A program made the translations under genes and the position numbers. Of a stretch of DNA of 64,000 nucleotides, positions 8,986 to 17,671 are shown one piece after another. The DNA is taken from contig WSXW01000004.1 of the NCBI GenBank assembly GCA_009773495.1, positions 1-64,000 of the forward strand, written 5' to 3'. Below the pieces are notes generated by a model. That model did not search any database, was not told the origin of the DNA, and worked only from the letters and a program-made list of their open reading frames with translations. Each line of letters begins with the position of its first letter. Positions within the stretch are counted from its first letter, which is position 1. The stretch is from Bacillota bacterium. GTDB lineage: Bacteria > Bacillota > UBA994.

Positions 8986-9154
8986 TTGAGGCCTCCTTAA
9001 TAAGCTTAGACAGGTCTCTTCCGAGCTTTTGTGCTAGTGATTCCGATGACAAGTCCTCAGTTTGCGCGGATTTAATAGCATGCATAACTACGTTGCGTAC
9101 AACTGCCTTCTCTGACGCCAGCATAAAACTAATCCGTTCATTTAAATTACTCAT
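8966..9154 (-). CDS. 62-aa hypothetical protein between helicase and DndD
   Basis: The start is ATG at 9154 (MSNLNERISF), supported by AGGAGGAAG before it. An in-frame start at 9226 would lie inside the helicase gene and is rejected. The gene overlaps the helicase stop by 8 nt and the DndD start by 20 nt, so it is a real coupled gene. The 62 residues are predicted helical and polar (SLAQKLGRDLSKLI), with no known motif. It may be a small subunit of the helicase or the ATPase complex. Its product is not recognised. Confidence 0.7.
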   Translation of the reverse strand: MSNLNERISFMLASEKAVVRNVVMHAIKSAQTEDLSSESLAQKLGRDLSKLIKEASNETSVN

Positions 9155-11255
9155 ATGTCTCTTCCTCCTGCTCTTTGTCTTGCGTTGACCTATAGACGTC
9201 CCAAGGACGTAGTTCCAAAAGCTCAAGGGCGTTATAGTAAAGCAACGTCTGAAATACCACGTCCCTCGCCTCGAATTCGTTCTCCGCCGCAGAAGAGAAT
9301 TCTACAAAACGGGGCATCTCTTTCCGTAACAAGGTGACGGCGATATCTACCATGCCGTCGGAGATGCTGCGTCTGGGACAGGTAACTACAAAGTCGTGCA
9401 CTATCGCACGTTCTTTTCCCGGATGCTTTCTCAAAATCCTACCCCTTCTTTGAACAAATTCCCTAGGATTAGAGGTACTAGCAACGAAGTAGGCCTCCTT
9501 TGTAGCGGGTATGTTCACTCCCTCATCAAGGCATTTAATTGCTACAAGAAGCTGAATGTGCCCATTATTGAACTGGTCTAAAAGGGCCAACCGCTCATCG
9601 TTAGGAACGGTATGAATAAAGCTATGTACACGCAGGCCGATATTTGACAGTGCCCGCACATATTTGTCGGCCTCGCCTGGAGCGACATAGACTATACAGT
9701 GTCGCACGCTTTCGCCACCTTGCTGAGCGATCTGTTTGTTCAAAAGATCAAGTAGCATAGGCAATTTAGCAGCGGCTTTTGACACGATGTTTGCCCTTTT
9801 TCGTAGAACTGACTGTAAGTACTCAGTGTCAATACTCTTCTCCGCTGAGGCCATTAACTGCCTGATGAGCCTCGTTAGCTGTGTATATTTATTAAATTCA
9901 CTATCACTAAGGGTTACCAAGTGAGGGATGAACCTATATGGGGTAAGAAATGTACCAATAGCAACCTCTAGTGGCATTTCTGCAACTGTCTTGCCGAAAT
10001 AGCCTCTAATTTCTTGTGAGCCAGTTTCGTCAAACCATCGGTCTGGCGTTGCTGAAAGCCCTATCCTGTACTGATAGGACTCTAGGAGGGCATTCTTCAA
10101 GTGTCGTGACCCGAGATAATGCACCTCATCAGCGATGAGTAGTGTGTATCCCCTTGCCTTCGACACCACTTTGATAAAGTTGCTTGCTGAGGCAGTTTTG
10201 TGGGTAGTTATTAGGACTAAGCTGTCTCTACCCCCATTATTGAAATCCTGAATCCGAGACTTAGCCAGTTGTAGCCAACTGGTCGCACTATCCCTGCAGA
10301 GGAGAGGCACAAACCCAAACTTCTTTGCTTCTTCATTCCATTGGTCAACCAGGTGATTGAAAGGGGCGGCGACAATAATTAGTAACGAACCACGCTCTCC
10401 ATGCGCTCTTACCGCTGCCGCCAGGGAAGTAAAGGTCTTGCCAGTGCCCGTCGCCATCTCAAAAAGACCTCGGCACCCGTTGGAAAACCAGTTGTCTATT
10501 CCTTTCTGTTGAAAGTCATACAGTTGTACGTTACTTGGGACTCGGATGGCTTTAGGCTGGGGTCGGTCAGGTTCGGTATACGGTCTGCTACTGGTATTAC
10601 GCAATCTACATATCTCGTGCTTAATAGCTTCTGACATATCGTACATATGGAAGAAGTCGTTCCGACCACTCCACAAGGCATCAAACCGCTGCCCGTGAGA
10701 CTGAACATATCCATCCTGACCAGGGTTCCAAGAACAAAATACTGAAAAACTCTCTCCATTAGATAATCCATGAATAGAATCATTATAAGAGCCATGAATT
10801 GCAACTTTATCACCGGCCGCATCCTCAAAAACGGCAAACTTATCATGGTAATCCCCAATTCGGTTTTTTGGAACCGCAAACTTAAACGTCACTATCCCAT
10901 CAGCAACTAGCCATGCTAACGCATTCCTTGTGTCCTCCCTCAACGTCACCTCAAGGTCATCAACATGCCTTTTGAGGGTTTCATAGACCTGCGCGCTTCT
11001 GGATGCCTCGTCAGCAAGGACAAATGCGTCCCAATCAGACTTTTCAATATGAGGTGACGTCACAATGAAAGCTCGCCCGCCATTCTCCGCAAACTTCGCT
11101 AAGCCTTGAACCGCCTCACGCAACCAACCAGACGTAAAATAGCCCACTCCCCGCTTATATATAACGGATTCTGACAAGAGTGGGCAGAATAGTTCATTAA
11201 CCAAGTGGCAGTGAGATGAATCGTACACATGATCAATATTGAGATGGCTTAACAA
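9147..11255 (-). CDS. PLD-nuclease/DEAD helicase, Dnd-restriction-like
   Basis: The 702-residue protein begins with a phospholipase D-type nuclease domain (HDK at 137-139, followed by HGSYNDS at 154-160). A superfamily 2 helicase follows, with Walker A (MATGTGKT, 267-274), DEVH (376-379) and motif VI (QRRGRILRK, near 640). From memory, this arrangement matches the helicases annotated as DNA phosphorothioation system restriction enzyme. The start is TTG at 11255 with GGGGGG 7 bases upstream, 2 bp after the preceding stop. The gene is coupled to the 62-residue gene. It likely unwinds and cuts unmodified or foreign DNA; the substrate choice is inferred. Confidence 0.8.
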   Translation of the reverse strand: MLSHLNIDHVYDSSHCHLVNELFCPLLSESVIYKRGVGYFTSGWLREAVQGLAKFAENGGRAFIVTSPHIEKSDWDAFVLADEASRSAQVYETLKRHVDDLEVTLREDTRNALAWLVADGIVTFKFAVPKNRIGDYHDKFAVFEDAAGDKVAIHGSYNDSIHGLSNGESFSVFCSWNPGQDGYVQSHGQRFDALWSGRNDFFHMYDMSEAIKHEICRLRNTSSRPYTEPDRPQPKAIRVPSNVQLYDFQQKGIDNWFSNGCRGLFEMATGTGKTFTSLAAAVRAHGERGSLLIIVAAPFNHLVDQWNEEAKKFGFVPLLCRDSATSWLQLAKSRIQDFNNGGRDSLVLITTHKTASASNFIKVVSKARGYTLLIADEVHYLGSRHLKNALLESYQYRIGLSATPDRWFDETGSQEIRGYFGKTVAEMPLEVAIGTFLTPYRFIPHLVTLSDSEFNKYTQLTRLIRQLMASAEKSIDTEYLQSVLRKRANIVSKAAAKLPMLLDLLNKQIAQQGGESVRHCIVYVAPGEADKYVRALSNIGLRVHSFIHTVPNDERLALLDQFNNGHIQLLVAIKCLDEGVNIPATKEAYFVASTSNPREFVQRRGRILRKHPGKERAIVHDFVVTCPRRSISDGMVDIAVTLLRKEMPRFVEFSSAAENEFEARDVVFQTLLYYNALELLELRPWDVYRSTQDKEQEEETYE

Positions 11256-11257
11256 TC

Positions 11258-14200
11258 TTATTCCCCCCTTAGGGTTGTAACAAGGATCTCGTCACCCTGC
11301 TCATAGACAAGACCTTGGCCGAGATGACTTCGCCGTGGACGAAAGTCCAGTTCATCCAATTTTTTATCCAATAACGTCTTTTTAGCTGCACCACCAAAAT
11401 ATTTATTTAGGATGTAGGCAATAACGCCTTCATCATCTTCAATCCCCAGGATGTTAGGGTAGTCGATAATTACAGATTGGCGAACCCCCAACAGAAGGAT
11501 AAAATCAAGGTCGGAAAGAAAACACTTTAGAATATCTTCAGTCCAGGGGATACCACCACTAAGAGGAGGCAACTTTTCAGTTGTAAGAATGTCTCTTCTT
11601 ACTAGACCCAGTGGTGTTTCGCGACTTCGCAGTTCTCCTAAAACATCAACCACCCAATCTTCTAGAGCGACCTCTTTCTCGTCTGTCCAGTCCACAACTG
11701 CACGATGGACATACTCTGGAGTAGCACCTCGTTCGAGCAACAATACGTCGTTTTGTGCTAATGCATTATCCAATGCCACAGCGGTCCAACCACGTTTTTG
11801 TACAAACTCCCGAGTCAGCTGTTCCTTAAACACTGAGGTTCCTAGAGAGGCCAGGTACCTATTGAGGATGCCCCTATGGCTCTGTCCCGCGTCAGCTTCA
11901 CCGCCTACTAAACCGACATGTGGAAAACGACGGAAAGTAAATCTGTCATTACAAAAATCAGACATAAGTCCATACAACAGATATTCGTTATGTATACCTA
12001 GACGAAGGCATGTGGCCTTTTTTTCAGAAAATAGAGCGCGTATAGAAATGTCATCACCTGTAGCTTTGAGTTTAGACATGAGTGCAACACTTAAGTCCAG
12101 CACTTTTGGCTCTAGGTGCTGATACTCATCAATAAGCCCATAGACCCCTTTATCTACACGGATAATGCGCGGGGTTCGGGACAAAGTCTGAGTCAGTTGC
12201 GAATCCTTCCACCCACGTACGTGAAGGAACTCTTCTTGTAGCGTAACCAGGGGCAAAGGTCCATGTCTATCTAGGTGGGCGCTTAGGATTTCCCCATAAG
12301 ATTGAATTGACGACTGCGTTATTGGGTAAACCCTTGGACACTTAGGTAGGAAAAATCTATCTGAATAAAACAGCCTAAGACATGAGTAGAGCGCATGCTC
12401 ATTTGTAACGCCAGCAGAGTACAGACTCTCACGGAACTCCAAGTAGGCAGCCCTAGATGAAAGTTGAGGAACTCCCTTTCTGAACTGCGTAATAATCCAT
12501 TCCGCGATAGGAGCAATATCATCGGGGGACGCTGTTATCCTGTCCCGGGTTGTATAAACGCCCCATCCCCAGAGGAGGATATCAGGGTTTCTTAGGAGAG
12601 CAGATACATAAGCGTGCTCATTGGGGAAAGCATCTGGCGCCACAACGTCAAGCCTGTGTTTAATTGCTTGGAAGTTCTTGTACAAGGCAACGCCGTTGGC
12701 ATCCGCAATGGTCTCGCGAAAAACCTTTAGGGCAAGTTTCGTTTTTGACCCGGCTATTACCATTTCGCCGTTAGTGAGTCTAAACAAAACGTGTTTCTCT
12801 GCTAATCCAATAAGTACTGGAATTGCCGCACTTCCCAATCGTCTGAGGTCAACGAAAGCTGACGCTTCGGCCTGGAGGCCTTGGACCGTTAAGATGCAAT
12901 CCTGACAGTGTTCTTCAAGATAATCTCTAAAATCACTTAACAACTGGTCAGTTCCATGCTGAGTTAAAGAGGTCGCAATGCCAGTGTCCGGGTCAACATA
13001 CACTCCGTACAACTCTAATATTTCAGAGACAAGCAAAACACACCCACCAAGCTGAATATCCACAAGATTCAAGTAACTAAGCAACTCAAATCGTGTTTTG
13101 TGTAAGTCATAGGCTAGGAGCCCACAGACCAATGCATGCCGACAGGCGAGTTCCGCTAGAGCCTTATTGTACAGCTGGCAGGCCCACGCTCTTGTTACCC
13201 CTAAATGTTCCGCCATGTTCTGAAAAGTGGACTTTTGGCCTTGCGAAGACAGCCCTGCCCTGAGCTTCAAAATATAAGCATAAGAATCCTCATTATAGTC
13301 AACGGGGGTATTCACAAGAGACTCGCACTCAGCGACGAGGCTGGCAAAGTTTTCAGTAATCTCTTGGTGCTTTGATAGTTTTGATAAAAAATCGAAAAGA
13401 CTACGTATTGTCCTCTGCGATACATTTTGGATCCTTAGGTCACTCAGTGTAACAGGGAGTTGGTCGGCAGAGGTATCGGGAGAAGCTATCAAGACACTAT
13501 CAAGTCCATCACCGCATAATGATTCAGGAAAGAAATAGCGTAAAGGAATACTAAGGTATTGGGTACTTACTCTGGCAAAGCTGCCTTCTAAAAACAAGAG
13601 CCCGGACAACGATTCTACTCCAGCGAAGAGATTCGTCCATTCTTTAAGCCTAGACACGAATTTGGACACATGTCTTACACCGACGCCTTTAATAGCATGT
13701 AGATATGATGTTAAATCCTGTAGAGGCAAGTCTGCCCACGTATACTTTCCCTCGCTATGTAAACGCACTAATACTATGTTAGTATCTGGAAACAGATCAG
13801 CATGAAGTGGCAGTCGCATAAGAGCCTCAGGGATGGCCATTCCTTCGTAAGCACCACCTCGCATTATCGCAGTCTTGTTCTGGTTCATGTAGGTATCCAA
13901 ATTCTTTGCAAACTTCGCTACAACTTTGGGCCCAACACCGCCAAATGAATATAGCAGGGAATCTAGGTCAGCCGGCAACTGACCCCAATTCTGATATCCG
14001 CGTTTATGAAGGTGACGTATTACATTCTGACAACCGGGTAGGTCCTCTAACTTGATGGGTGCATGCATTGTTTCTGGAGATATGGTTAGCTGTGTGTCAG
14101 CCACTCTAATTATGCGGCTTACAGGTTCCTCTGCCTCACCCTCGCTGAATTGAGCTAAGCTAACATTAGAAAAACCCTCGAATGATAGGAAATGAAAGAC

Positions 14201-14623
14201 GAGTTCAGATTGGCCCATTGCCCGCAACGACGCATAAGGGATACCGACTATGTCTCCATATGTCATCACACCCAACTCAAATCGTGCCTGTTGTGACTCC
14301 CTTGTTGTGTTCAGGATGTGTTCATCACGGTACTTATGCGAAATCCAGATATACATCTGGCCTTCGAAATCATGTATAACGTTATGACGCTGCAGTTTTC
14401 CTTCAAATACTACCCCATAAAACGCCAACTGCCTTATTAACCGCCAAAAAAGCTGCCGATTTATAGTTTTGTCAAAAGAGCAATACACCTCATCAAGCAT
14501 TGCATCTGTTATCTGCCCAAACGTCTTTATGTCATTGTGGCTAGCGAGCAAGGACAATGGATTGACATTTGACAGTGGTAATGCCCGTTGGGAAAGGTAA
14601 GTAGACATCCTAAATGAAGCCAT
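11258..14623 (-). CDS. 1121-aa modular HhH/HTH protein
   Basis: The large soluble protein has no catalytic motif that I can see. Two helix-hairpin-helix modules resembling RNA polymerase alpha C-terminal domains occur at about 195-245 (YSFGGVGPKVVAKF) and 270-328 (AIKGVGVRHVSKF). A sigma-region-4-like HTH occurs at about 462-492 (AEHLGVTRAWACQLYNKAL). The C-terminal half is built of repeats: NEHAYVSALL (668), NEHALYSCLRLFYSDRFFL (741) and NEYLLYGLMSDFCNDRFTF (879) alternate with winged-HTH-like units (EEFLHVRGW at 797, REFVQKRGW at 938). The ATG at 14623 has GAGGAGGAG upstream. The next gene starts 2 bp after its stop. It looks like a DNA-recognition scaffold for the adjacent PLD-helicase; the function is inferred. 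Confidence 0.75.
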   Translation of the reverse strand: MASFRMSTYLSQRALPLSNVNPLSLLASHNDIKTFGQITDAMLDEVYCSFDKTINRQLFWRLIRQLAFYGVVFEGKLQRHNVIHDFEGQMYIWISHKYRDEHILNTTRESQQARFELGVMTYGDIVGIPYASLRAMGQSELVFHFLSFEGFSNVSLAQFSEGEAEEPVSRIIRVADTQLTISPETMHAPIKLEDLPGCQNVIRHLHKRGYQNWGQLPADLDSLLYSFGGVGPKVVAKFAKNLDTYMNQNKTAIMRGGAYEGMAIPEALMRLPLHADLFPDTNIVLVRLHSEGKYTWADLPLQDLTSYLHAIKGVGVRHVSKFVSRLKEWTNLFAGVESLSGLLFLEGSFARVSTQYLSIPLRYFFPESLCGDGLDSVLIASPDTSADQLPVTLSDLRIQNVSQRTIRSLFDFLSKLSKHQEITENFASLVAECESLVNTPVDYNEDSYAYILKLRAGLSSQGQKSTFQNMAEHLGVTRAWACQLYNKALAELACRHALVCGLLAYDLHKTRFELLSYLNLVDIQLGGCVLLVSEILELYGVYVDPDTGIATSLTQHGTDQLLSDFRDYLEEHCQDCILTVQGLQAEASAFVDLRRLGSAAIPVLIGLAEKHVLFRLTNGEMVIAGSKTKLALKVFRETIADANGVALYKNFQAIKHRLDVVAPDAFPNEHAYVSALLRNPDILLWGWGVYTTRDRITASPDDIAPIAEWIITQFRKGVPQLSSRAAYLEFRESLYSAGVTNEHALYSCLRLFYSDRFFLPKCPRVYPITQSSIQSYGEILSAHLDRHGPLPLVTLQEEFLHVRGWKDSQLTQTLSRTPRIIRVDKGVYGLIDEYQHLEPKVLDLSVALMSKLKATGDDISIRALFSEKKATCLRLGIHNEYLLYGLMSDFCNDRFTFRRFPHVGLVGGEADAGQSHRGILNRYLASLGTSVFKEQLTREFVQKRGWTAVALDNALAQNDVLLLERGATPEYVHRAVVDWTDEKEVALEDWVVDVLGELRSRETPLGLVRRDILTTEKLPPLSGGIPWTEDILKCFLSDLDFILLLGVRQSVIIDYPNILGIEDDEGVIAYILNKYFGGAAKKTLLDKKLDELDFRPRRSHLGQGLVYEQGDEILVTTLRGE

Positions 14624-14668
14624 TATTCTCCTCCTCAGCTCAGCCTATCTGTAGGAACCATAGTAGTC

Positions 14669-14995
14669 CTATTCACAAGGAGAGTGGACGCCTATTAAGA
14701 CTTGGCATGTATCAAAAGCTCCACGCTCTCTAACCTTCTTTTCTCGCATAGCCTCGAGCTGCTCCCACTCAAATCCTAGCAACGACACTATGCTCCTCAT
14801 AACCTCAAGTATATCCGCCAGTTCCTCAAGACTAGGCTCTGCCTGGTACTCCGCTACCTCTTCGCCAAGCTTCTGGTTAAGCAACTCCAGCCACTTCTCA
14901 GGGGAGACTTGCTCGACTGTGCACTCTTTACCAGAGGCACGGATGATCTCGGGGATGCGGTCGCGCACCGCTTTGTTGTAGGTTATAGTTGTCAT
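14669..14995 (-). CDS. MazG-like nucleotide pyrophosphohydrolase
   Basis: The 108-residue protein begins TTITYNKAVRDRIPEII and contains the acidic helix pair KLGEEVAEY and EELADILEVM. These form the metal-binding EExxE/ExxD pattern of all-alpha NTP pyrophosphatases (MazG, HisE, dUTPase-2 superfamily). Such enzymes hydrolyse NTPs to NMP and PPi and usually clean the nucleotide pool. The ATG at 14995 has GAGGTG upstream and lies 15 bp after the DUF3427 helicase stop, so it is within the same operon. In this setting it could remove modified nucleotides or deplete dNTPs during phage attack. The family call is firm; the role is inferred. Confidence 0.8.
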   Translation of the reverse strand: MTTITYNKAVRDRIPEIIRASGKECTVEQVSPEKWLELLNQKLGEEVAEYQAEPSLEELADILEVMRSIVSLLGFEWEQLEAMREKKVRERGAFDTCQVLIGVHSPCE

Positions 14996-15010
14996 CGTCT
15001 ATACACCTCT

Positions 15011-17374
15011 CTAGTAGTGACGGCGGAAGTAATCCGCCGTTTTGTATTTGAGTATGTCTGCCACGTGTGAAGCAAATAGAGGAGAGAGATAAGGTTTAAC
15101 GGGTTCAATTATGCTGAACTCTTTTGTGGCTTTGTTATAGGAAAAATAGCCGTTGCGCCCCTCGGAAAGGAAGTGGACGGGGTTATCTTCGGCCAGCTTC
15201 ATGTACTTTGGTAGTGGCCAGTTCTCCCAGCCGGCGTGGCGTTGGTCTTGAAAGTCGATTTGGTGCTTGGGTATAGCGTAGAACTCTTGGAACGAACGGC
15301 CTATTTCGGTTAGGGTTACGGAGCCCATAATGTTACCGCCCTTGAGAAAGGTCAGGATAGTAGGCATCTTGTATGACTTGGCCATGCTGGTGCGCTCTAG
15401 CTCACGTAGGAATCCCCAGGCAGGAGTATTTAGCCACGCTTGCTCGTCAACCGTGAGGTCGCCCATATCGTTAAGGAAACCTAGCCAGCTGTCGAACCTT
15501 TGGTAATAAAGCCGGAAGAGTAGCCCTCCTTGCATGTGCATGTCTTCGCGTGTGGGTCTATGCCCGAGTCTGGCCTTGAGCTCCTTGTACTCGTCGACCA
15601 GCTGTACCTTGATAGGCTCGCGCCACTCTAGCTTCCGGAAAAGATCAATCAACTGCAGATCGAAGTCGGCGATGCAGCCATCGGGTAGATCGAGGTTGGT
15701 AATCTTGGTACCACCTGTTTCAATCTCGAAGCCTACATTTCCGGTTAGGAAGGCTGGTTTGAGGTGGGCCTTTTTGTAGTTGCCTATGAAATCTAGGACG
15801 ACGAGGTTATCCTTGCCGTCGGACTTTCGGAGGCCCCGGCCTAGCTGCTGCATAAAAATGGTGTAGGACTCGGTGGGTCTAAGGAACAGGACCATATCGA
15901 CGTTGGGGATATCAACCCCTTCATTAAAGATATCCACCGAGAAGACGATATCTATTTGCTTATCCTTTAGGGCCTGAATGGCGGCTGCGCGATCCATGGA
16001 GTGAGGCCCGGATGTATTGCTGGTGACACAGACTGCTTTGACTCCATTGGCAAAGAAGTAGGCGGCCATTTGCTCGGCGTGCTTGATGCTAGCGCAGAAG
16101 CCTAGGGTTCTGCCGCGTTGCTGCCGACGGTAATGCTCAAATACCAGGGAGGCCCTCTCGACGCGGGAGAGGCTTTGCTCTAGTTGCTCTAGATCGTAGC
16201 TGCCATGCCTAAAGTCGATGGCGTCGTAGTCGGTGGAGTCGTAAATGCCGAGGTAACGGAACGGTACTAGCCAGTCCCTATTTATAGCGCCCTTTAGTGA
16301 AACCTCATAAGCGATGTTGTGTTCACATAGGGCGTAAATGTCCTTATTATCCATGCGGTCTGGGGTAGCGGTTAACCCCAGGAGAAAGCGTGGCTTGAAG
16401 TAGTTGAGTATACTCTGGTAGCTGCCGGCTGCGGCATGATGGAACTCGTCTACCACTATGTAATCAAAGGCCTCTGAGTCGAAGTAGGTTGAGGCGGTTT
16501 CAGCCCTGCCGATGCTCTGGACTGTGGCGAAAATAAGGTCTGCATCGGTATTGCGGTTGGCCCCGATGAAGAAGCCAGTAGATGCCCCGGGGCGAATGGA
16601 GCGAAAGCTCTTCTCCGCCTGAATGAGAATTTCCTCGCGGTGGGCCACGAAGAGTACGCGGGAGAAGCCGATGGAATCGAAAGCCGCTAGATACGTCTTG
16701 CCTAGGCCAGTTGCCGCTACCACTAAGGCCTTGTCGAAGCCGTCTTCGCGGGTGCGCTGCAGCTCGTAGAGTGCCTCGATCTGCGCTCCGCGCGGCTCGA
16801 CGATGGGTAGAACCTGGTATAGTTCGTCCTCTGGATCATCCATTTTGTAGATTTGCTTGGGCTTTCTCCAGTGCTTGGCGTACCTTCGCAACAGAGCGTC
16901 ATCGGCGTCTGCTGAATCCTTCTGCAAGGCGAGGTAAGCAGTCTCGAAGGCGTCAAAGGATGTGGGGTCTAATGATCTCTTAAGACCATAGTTCCATTCC
17001 ACACCGGTCTTGAGGGCGGATCGCGAGATATTGGATGAACCTACAAAAGCTAATGCTTCTCTTCCTTTATAGAAGAAATAGGCCTTAGGGTGGAAGGAGC
17101 GCGAGCCGGACTCGTAGAGCCTGAGTTGCAGCCTATCCCCCAGCTTATGACGTAAGAGATAAAGAGCCGAGGGCTCGGTAACCTGCATATAGGTTCCGGT
17201 GATAATCTCTATGGGTATGTTTCTCTCGGCGGCGCGCTGCAAGGGATCGAGCAAGACCTTGATGCCGGACTCCATAATAAAAGAGACCGCAAAACGAATG
17301 CGGTCACTTGAGAGGCACTGCTCTGCCAGTGCCTCGGCCATTATCTTGTTAGTATTGGTGATAGCACTAGACAC
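15011..17374 (-). CDS. PLD-nuclease/DEAD helicase with DUF3427-type C-terminus
   Basis: The 787-residue protein has a PLD-type nuclease domain (HPK at 95-97, then GSSNISRSAL at 112-121). A superfamily 2 helicase follows with Walker A (AATGLGKT, 220-227), DEFH (309-312), FSVDIFNEGVDIP and motif VI (QQLGRGLRKSDGK). The C-terminal about 280 residues fit DUF3427. Full-length family members carry about 130 more residues at the N-terminus; here an in-frame TGA lies directly before the GTG start at 17374, and GGGGGG lies 8 bases upstream. It is the first gene of the island operon, 15 bp before the MazG-like gene. A nuclease-helicase acting on foreign DNA is the likely role. Confidence 0.85.
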   Translation of the reverse strand: MSSAITNTNKIMAEALAEQCLSSDRIRFAVSFIMESGIKVLLDPLQRAAERNIPIEIITGTYMQVTEPSALYLLRHKLGDRLQLRLYESGSRSFHPKAYFFYKGREALAFVGSSNISRSALKTGVEWNYGLKRSLDPTSFDAFETAYLALQKDSADADDALLRRYAKHWRKPKQIYKMDDPEDELYQVLPIVEPRGAQIEALYELQRTREDGFDKALVVAATGLGKTYLAAFDSIGFSRVLFVAHREEILIQAEKSFRSIRPGASTGFFIGANRNTDADLIFATVQSIGRAETASTYFDSEAFDYIVVDEFHHAAAGSYQSILNYFKPRFLLGLTATPDRMDNKDIYALCEHNIAYEVSLKGAINRDWLVPFRYLGIYDSTDYDAIDFRHGSYDLEQLEQSLSRVERASLVFEHYRRQQRGRTLGFCASIKHAEQMAAYFFANGVKAVCVTSNTSGPHSMDRAAAIQALKDKQIDIVFSVDIFNEGVDIPNVDMVLFLRPTESYTIFMQQLGRGLRKSDGKDNLVVLDFIGNYKKAHLKPAFLTGNVGFEIETGGTKITNLDLPDGCIADFDLQLIDLFRKLEWREPIKVQLVDEYKELKARLGHRPTREDMHMQGGLLFRLYYQRFDSWLGFLNDMGDLTVDEQAWLNTPAWGFLRELERTSMAKSYKMPTILTFLKGGNIMGSVTLTEIGRSFQEFYAIPKHQIDFQDQRHAGWENWPLPKYMKLAEDNPVHFLSEGRNGYFSYNKATKEFSIIEPVKPYLSPLFASHVADILKYKTADYFRRHY

Positions 17375-17565
17375 TCAAAGCCCCCCTTAGGAGATTTGTC
17401 AAACGTAATAGTCTTCGCCTTAATTTCGACAAATCCTTCCACCATAGGACGGGTAAAGAAATTTAGAAATACGAAGAGCACGGAAATAGCCACCCCCGCT
17501 GCTGTGAGGGAGCTGGCTATTTGAATGGTGCGACACTTGGTAGTCAATCGGCAGCGATTCACCAA
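17341..17565 (-). CDS. Possible small membrane protein
   Basis: The ORF encodes 74 residues with one clear hydrophobic segment (about 18-38, AAGVAISVLFVFLNFF) and a charged C-terminal tail. It overlaps the DUF3427 helicase start by 34 nt, and its reading frame runs across the helicase Shine-Dalgarno. The TTG start has no good ribosome site, and no homologue is recognised. It could be a leader-type gene or chance. Confidence 0.3.
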   Translation of the reverse strand: MVNRCRLTTKCRTIQIASSLTAAGVAISVLFVFLNFFTRPMVEGFVEIKAKTITFDKSPKGGFECLVLSPILTR

Positions 17566-17651
17566 TTGCAGGCCAAACTAAACTTTTATAACCGCGTAAC
17601 GCCTTGCCACTCCTCTTGTCACAGGGCATTGTAATTATAGAATTGGAAGCA

Positions 17652-17671
17652 CAACGTGGTATACCACGTTG
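17652..17671. promoter_or_regulatory. Perfect 20-bp palindrome upstream of the island
   Basis: CAACGTGGTA is followed directly by its reverse complement TACCACGTTG. It lies about 280 bp upstream of the first island gene. Length and symmetry fit an operator for a dimeric repressor, but the regulator is unknown. Confidence 0.4.

Noticed and set aside
9155-9226. Start of the 62-aa gene at 9226, giving 86 residues
   Set aside because: The extra codons overlap the helicase gene and lack a ribosome site. The ATG at 9154 has AGGAGGAAG just upstream.
11589-12122. 177-codon plus-strand frame inside the 1121-residue gene
   Set aside because: It is antisense to a coherent, repeat-containing protein with good ribosome sites. 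Its translation is serine-rich and lacks any domain pattern.
15000-17400. Type III restriction enzyme or plain RecQ-like helicase for the 787-residue protein
   Set aside because: The HPK and GSSN motifs of a PLD nuclease precede the helicase, and the C-terminus fits DUF3427, so the PLD-helicase call is better.
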